From NCBI GenBank assembly GCA_000349905.1, contig KB722751.1, forward strand, positions 82,405 through 146,404: a DNA stretch of 64,000 nt, read 5' to 3'. Numbering within the stretch: position 1 is the stretch's first letter; each line of letters begins with the position of its first letter. The notes beneath the pieces were generated by a model that was not told the origin of the DNA, ran no database searches, and saw nothing but the letters and a program-made list of their open reading frames with translations. This DNA comes from Volvariella volvacea V23. Its lineage: Eukaryota; Basidiomycota; Agaricomycetes; Agaricales; Pluteaceae. The translations under genes were made by a program, and so were the position numbers. This document shows positions 59,448-64,000 of this stretch, piece by piece.

Positions 59448-60937
59448 ATGGCTTTACTGCAACATGCACTCCAGTGGGTCCACGCTCTGCTTACTGACCG
59501 CAAGTACTTTTGGATCTTGGCCGCCCTCGTCGTTGTCGGAGACTTCGTGTTGACACAACTTATCATTCACTTCGTCTCCTGTATGTCTACTCGCGATTTG
59601 TTGACCTGTCGCCCTTACCTTGAGCTCACAACGTGTTAAGATACAGAAATCGATTGGGAAACGTACATGGTACAGGTTGAGGTATACAGAAAAGGACAAC
59701 TGGATTATTCGAAAATATTGGGACCAACTGGGCCATTAGTGTGAGTCATCCTTGAATCCCGTATACTTCGACGCATATCATTCTCACCCAGTTATCCAGC
59801 CGGCCATTTATGGATCCACGATTTCTTATACGCTCTGACGAATCGTGGCCATAACGTATATCTTGCGCAGCAGATATATGCAGCGCTATACGTTGTATCG
59901 CTCACTCTCTCGTGTGCCATCTACAAGAGAACAAGGAGTACTCCCAACTGGCTTGTCCTGTTACTGCCACTAAGCAAGAGGCTCCACTCTATATTCGTCC
60001 TTCGTCTGTTCAACGACTGTTGGTCTTTGGTTCCGATGCAGTTGGCCATTCTCGCTTATCAAGATGGGCTAGACAACCTTGGGACCCTTCTCTTTAGGTG
60101 AGAGTGCTGTAATCCTAAACTAGCGAGCTATTTACACACTACAGCCTCGCTCTGTCAATTAAAATGTCCATCCTACTTTACCTTCCTGGCATTCTAGTGG
60201 TTTTGTTCAAGCGCAGGGGACTGTTCGCGACAATACGCTACCTGACAACCATAATTGCGATACAGACCTCAATAGGGTTTCCTTTCATTAAATACGATCA
60301 CTGGGCATATTTCCGATCCGCATACGACCTTTCCCGAGTTTTCCTATACAAGTGGACCGTGAACTGGAGATTCCTGTCTGAATCTACATTCCTGAGTAAG
60401 CCTTGGGCCCAGCTACTTTTAGCTATCCACCTTATTCTCCTGGTTCTCTTTGGTCTAACTCGTTGGTGCGAGCCTGATGGTGGAGTTTGGGTTGTCTTAA
60501 GCAGGGGATTGCGCCATCCCAATCACCCCGCATCATTGCTCCCAATGCAATCTGAGAGTATGTTCCTCAGAATACTTGTGATATTTAATGCTAATGGCGT
60601 CTGTTTAGCTGTGGCTATGATCTTGCTGACATCCAACTTGATTGGCATCACTTGCGCGCGTTCACTCCACTACCAGTTTTATTCCTGGTATGCCCAGCAA
60701 TTGCCACTAGCCTTGTGGAAAACACCATATCCCCTAATTCTGAAGTAAGTGGTTGCAACGGTCGGGCTTAATTGCACAACTGACGATTATAGGCTACTCT
60801 TGCTGTCTGCAATTGAGTATGCATGGAATGTTTATCCTTCCACGAGCATGTCTTCAATTCTTTTGCTCACCAGTAATCTGTTGATACTCTTTGGCCTTTG
60901 GCTCTATCGACCACAGGCCGTTGAAAAATCTGCATAA
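59448..60937 (+). CDS. ALG3: ALG3 alpha-1,3-mannosyltransferase
   Basis: ER multi-pass enzyme that adds the first dolichyl-P-Man-dependent mannose to Man5GlcNAc2-PP-dolichol in N-glycan synthesis. ATG 59448 begins [20 protein letters not shown]; the TTG further upstream is not used. After the first helix and intron comes the family signature [20 protein letters not shown], then [20 protein letters not shown] and [20 protein letters not shown]. The conserved [20 protein letters not shown] and [20 protein letters not shown] follow, and [16 protein letters not shown] is diagnostic for Alg3. The C-terminal part has [20 protein letters not shown] and ends [10 protein letters not shown]. About 10 membrane segments, six exons. 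Family assignment is firm. Confidence 0.95.
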
Positions 60938-61097
60938 TCCCGTTGTTACCACTGAGCAGTATCTAGACGGTACGACGTAGAATCAATGCTCAAATGTCAA
61001 AATGGAGCTGTAACATATTTGTCATCATTGTGAATCCCTTCTGCCTGTTTGGGTGCAAGACTCTAGTGTATCTGGAATGAGCTCACATTGTTGATCG

Positions 61098-62283
61098 ATG
61101 TATATGACCACCACCAATTCACTACCCCCAGAACTTATCCTCAACATCTTTCCCCACATAACCGATAGATCAACCCTCCTGACTTGTAGTTTGGTCGCAC
61201 GATTTTGGTGCATCCATACCCGTCCATTACTCTTCCGCGTTACTAGCATTGATGGCCAACGATCTCGCCGACTCTTTTCCTCCTTATTGTCGCCAACAGC
61301 CACTTTCTTGCCTTATGTTCGGGTGTTATCGTTATCTGCTGGATACCCGGAGGATCAGCATTTGAACGAGTACCTCGCCGTCCTAGAGTACCTCGAACAC
61401 GTCACGACGTTAGGGATCGCTATATTCCACTTCACAAGCAGTTATTCCAAATATCAATCCTCTTTCTCCCAAATTACCACATTGTCCCTCTCAGCACAAT
61501 TTGATACTTCGACTCAGTGCATAGACTTCCTTGGTAATTTCATCTCCCTCCAGGTCTTGTCTCTTGCTGGCGTTATTATTCATGCCGGGTCAAGGGATGA
61601 GCCATACGTACGAGAGAGCAGAATCTCGCCACACCTTAAACAATTCGAACTATCCGGCTCGGAAGCGCAAAGCTATCGATATCTCGTCGAATGGCTCTTG
61701 CGAGGAAACGTCAGCCTGCAAACCCTGGGCTTATACCTCACGTGGAGCCCTGAAAGCGAAGATTGGCTTTTCCCCCTTCTGAGTGCATCTAACCAGACTT
61801 TGAAGACTCTAAAACTAGATATGACACTCTGCTTTCCGGGATTTCCTCGTATGTCATTCGCCTCCACCCATAATTATGCACTGCACTAATCGACTGCCAT
61901 ATGCAGCGGCTTCACTGTTTGGTCTCAACGAAAAGCCGGTCCTCCAGGACCTTGAGCTAACTGGTATCGCGGCAGAATGGGGGTCTGAAGGCGGAATTGG
62001 ATTTGTTCATGACTTACTATCCACCTCCAATGACTGTCCAATCCAACGCATAACCATACGTTTCACCACCCTTGGGAACATTTTATCAGCCCTTAAGCGT
62101 GTAGACTGGGTCCACCTTGCTCCCGTGTTACAAGCCTCCGCACTCTCGAATCTACAAACTCTCAATATTCAGTATGATGGTGCAATGACGAATTACGAGG
62201 CAAAATTTTTCAGAGCTATTGTGACGGAGAAACTTCCGCTGCTGGTGGAGAGGGGTGTATTAATGTTTAGTGGCACTTATTGA
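61098..62283 (+). CDS. F-box protein (LRR-like C-terminus)
   Basis: Probable SCF substrate receptor of the large agaricomycete F-box family. ATG 61098 begins MYMTTTNSLPPELILNIFPH; a second ATG at 61104 is equally good. The F-box is PPELILNIFPHITDRSTLLT-CSLVARFW. After it are leucine-rich stretches that look like degenerate LRRs (FISLQVLSLAGVIIHAG, LLSASNQTLKTLKLDM, PVLQDLELTGIAAEWG, LSNLQTLNIQYDG). One intron, at 61851-61905, joins the halves. The end is LLVERGVLMFSGTY. About 375 aa. Members of this family differ quickly between species, so function cannot be given. Confidence 0.78.
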
Positions 62284-62375
62284 ATGAACGCTGCATTTTC
62301 AACTATTCACGATTAACTTCAACGTTTCGAGTCTCGATAGTTGTGATACTAACTTAAGAATAATTTAAAAATAAG

Positions 62376-62464
62376 TGCCCCATGGCTGAGTTGGTTACAG
62401 CGTCCGACTGTTACAAACATGTCACGGTATCGGAAGGTCGTGAGTTCGAGCCTCACTGGGGCAG
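62376..62464 (+). tRNA. tRNA-Asn (anticodon GTT) with 15-nt intron
   Basis: Acceptor TGCCCCA pairs with TGGGGCA, discriminator G at 62464 (as usual for Asn). D arm GGCTGAGTTGGTTACAGC, anticodon stem TCCGA/TCGGA, T arm GTGAG-TTCGAGC-CTCAC. The loop CT-GTT-A gives anticodon GTT, followed by a 15-nt intron. It starts 93 bp after the F-box stop; TTTT at 62469 and TTTTT at 62478-62482 can terminate pol III. Confidence 0.85.
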
Positions 62465-62477
62465 TTCCTTTTGCACC

Positions 62478-62482
62478 TTTTT
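62478..62482 (+). terminator. Pol III terminator of tRNA-Asn
   Basis: Run of five T, 14 bp after the tRNA, preceded by a TTTT at 62469-62472. Confidence 0.6.
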
Positions 62483-62538
62483 GCTAAGCCTATTTACTGC
62501 ACTATTTGCACTAGGATAACATAAGTAGTACAAACTGC

Positions 62539-64000
62539 TCAACTTGAGCCCATACCCACAATGAAGGTACTCCTTCCACCCCTGGGCAGAACCAAAACTT
62601 TCTCTGCCCCATGTTCTTGATATGTTTCTGTCGTCGGGATGGCCATCGAACCCATTGTGACTTCTCCAGTGAGAGGGAGTGCTATGATTGCGGCCCTTGG
62701 TAACATCAGTTCTCCGTGGTGTAGGGCCACAAGAGTGATTGAAACTGAATACTCCCCGCCGTCCTTTGGATTCAGTTGAGCTTGGCCAATAGAAATCAAG
62801 GGGGGCCGTGACATACCAATGCGACGAAGTCTCCACGTTTCTGGCCACTGACGAGCCAATCTTTTACCATTTCTTCGATATCAAACCGCATCACAAACTG
62901 CTTCTCGTGGCTATCACTGATGCCAAATCCCCAATGGAAGGAGGTACGAATAGTGAGTCTGGCTGGGATTGGTTGTCCCGCATACAGTGATGGTAAATCA
63001 TCGGCCTTGAGTTCTGGGAATATTTGGATACGGACTGCTGCAACGATCTGCGGCTTTTGAGAATAAAGACCACAGAGGACAAGTCCATTACTGACTGACC
63101 GACATGGAGGGTATATCGACAGGGATTCTGATTTCCCGCCAGGTCCCAGTGGAGTGCGACGCGTGCGTATTACACCGTAACAGCTGCATATGAACTCAGC
63201 TGAAATCGCAATTGATTACATGCGCGCTAACCTCTTTTGTATCGGTCAAAACCTTGTCGATCTCCTGTGGTAGCTGCGAGTCGGGTACTTCTGGCACTAT
63301 TAATTGCCCAGTAACCCGATACAGCTCAACCCACGAGGCCTGAGTCTCTAACGCCTCAATCAATTTAGAGATGACAACCATTCGATATGCCGCGCGATTT
63401 TGAGGAGCGTTACTAAATGCCGTCCCAACGACAGTGTGAATAAGACTCTCGACCTCTGAAAGGAACTGGATGTGAGCTACAGCTCCCGACGAGTGTGACT
63501 TCTTACCTTCACGCAACATGCGATACTTCACCACAAGTATTAGCGGATCCCTGACAGGTCCGTCCGTGGACTCGAGCTGAAACAGGAAATTTGCAGGCTG
63601 TGATGGTGTCACTGTCTAAAGGTACAGTTAACGGCATACTCGTCTTTGGAGCTTTGCAACACCAACCACGATATCGCGATGGCAGGCTATGGATCCCATG
63701 ATCTTGACACCTTCCAGGTCTGTTCCTTCTGGGACAGTCAGCCGTGCGTCGGCAATACGAACGTGCTGATGCGTTGTTGTTGATATCGTGAATTTCGACA
63801 GCAATCTATGTGGAGTGTATAATTCGTACTGGGGTAATTGCAGGGATGACTTACTTCTTGCCTCTGAAAAAGTCCTCCACATTCACGGATATAGGTAGCG
63901 TAGTGACTACAGTTCTGCTGGTGCATAATCGTCGTGTCAGATCAGGCTCTGCTGTGGATGTGTATTCTGCAGTGACTGTGGCTTTCTGGTAATTTTCGGT
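62539..64000 (-). CDS. TRS130: TRAPPC10/Trs130 C-terminal part (runs off right edge)
   Basis: Subunit of the TRAPP II tether, which activates Rab11/Ypt31 at the trans-Golgi. Only the last part is in the window. Blocks in order on the minus strand: ISVNVEDFFRGK; LLSKFTISTTTHQHVRIADA; VPEGTDLEGVKIMGS; TPSQPANFLFQLESTDG; DPLILVVKYRMLRE; EVESLIHTVVGTAFSNAPQN, ending in a conserved region with WREIRIPVDIPS, the low-complexity SQNSRPMIYHHCMRDNQSQP and the C-terminus ITLVALHHGELMLPRAAII, TTETYQEHGAEKVLVLPRG and FIVGMGSS (stop at 62539). Several short introns. The assignment rests on these blocks and the SVNVEDFFR motif. The tRNA-Asn lies 74 bp beyond the stop. Confidence 0.8.

Overview
The window is nuclear DNA from a basidiomycete fungus, most likely an Agaricomycete. 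Evidence: about 28 protein genes packed head-to-head and tail-to-tail, most broken by many introns of about 45-60 nt with GT...AG ends; two nuclear tRNA genes that both carry short introns; and fungal or fungal-type proteins such as a Zn2Cys6 regulator, a Met30-type F-box/WD40 protein, a BRE4-type transporter, an Alg3 mannosyltransferase and a DnaJ protein with a farnesylation box. No transposon, CRISPR array or prokaryotic feature was seen. One 100-N assembly gap lies at 27517-27616. Exon junctions were worked out by hand from reading frame, splice signals and family conservation, so outer limits are generally firmer than each internal junction.

Layout. 1-12.1 kb: 5' end of the splicing factor CEF1/CDC5 (-), a Zn2Cys6 transcription factor (+), a NUP37-like nucleoporin (-), a 60-aa membrane peptide whose stop lies 3 nt before the start of UMP-CMP kinase (+), a diacylglycerol/sphingoid kinase (-), omega-amidase NIT2 (+) and YDJ1 (+). 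12.1-21.6 kb: a UPF0538 protein (-), a GH3 beta-glucosidase (+), COG4 (+), ESCRT-III VPS2 (-) and an AN1 zinc-finger protein (+). 21.7-38.4 kb: class V myosin (-), an ArAE/BRE4-type transporter (+), a single-pass orphan (+), a disordered orphan (-), tRNase Z (+) and GSK3 kinase (+). 38.6-48.7 kb: MET30-like F-box/WD40 (+), a RasGEF with an MLKL-like N-terminal helical bundle (-), tRNA-Leu(TAA), an H15-domain protein (-) and a conserved unknown (-). 48.8-64 kb: NTF2 (+), GH88 hydrolase (-), VPS1 dynamin (+), TATA-binding protein (+), a GH5 glucanase (+), ALG3 (+), an F-box protein (+), tRNA-Asn(GTT) and the C-terminal part of TRAPPC10/TRS130 (-).

Most genes are housekeeping functions: membrane traffic (COG4, VPS2, VPS1, MYO5, TRAPPC10), nuclear transport and transcription (NUP37, NTF2, TBP), signalling and protein turnover (GSK3, RasGEF, MET30-like). 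They are not a biosynthetic or defence cluster, and I found no convincing new multi-gene system. The most unusual items are the 3-nt-spaced small ORF plus UMP-CMP kinase (a possible bicistronic transcript), the MLKL-like bundle fused to a RasGEF, a cluster of CCGGTG sites upstream of the Zn2Cys6 gene, and several conserved or orphan proteins of unknown role.
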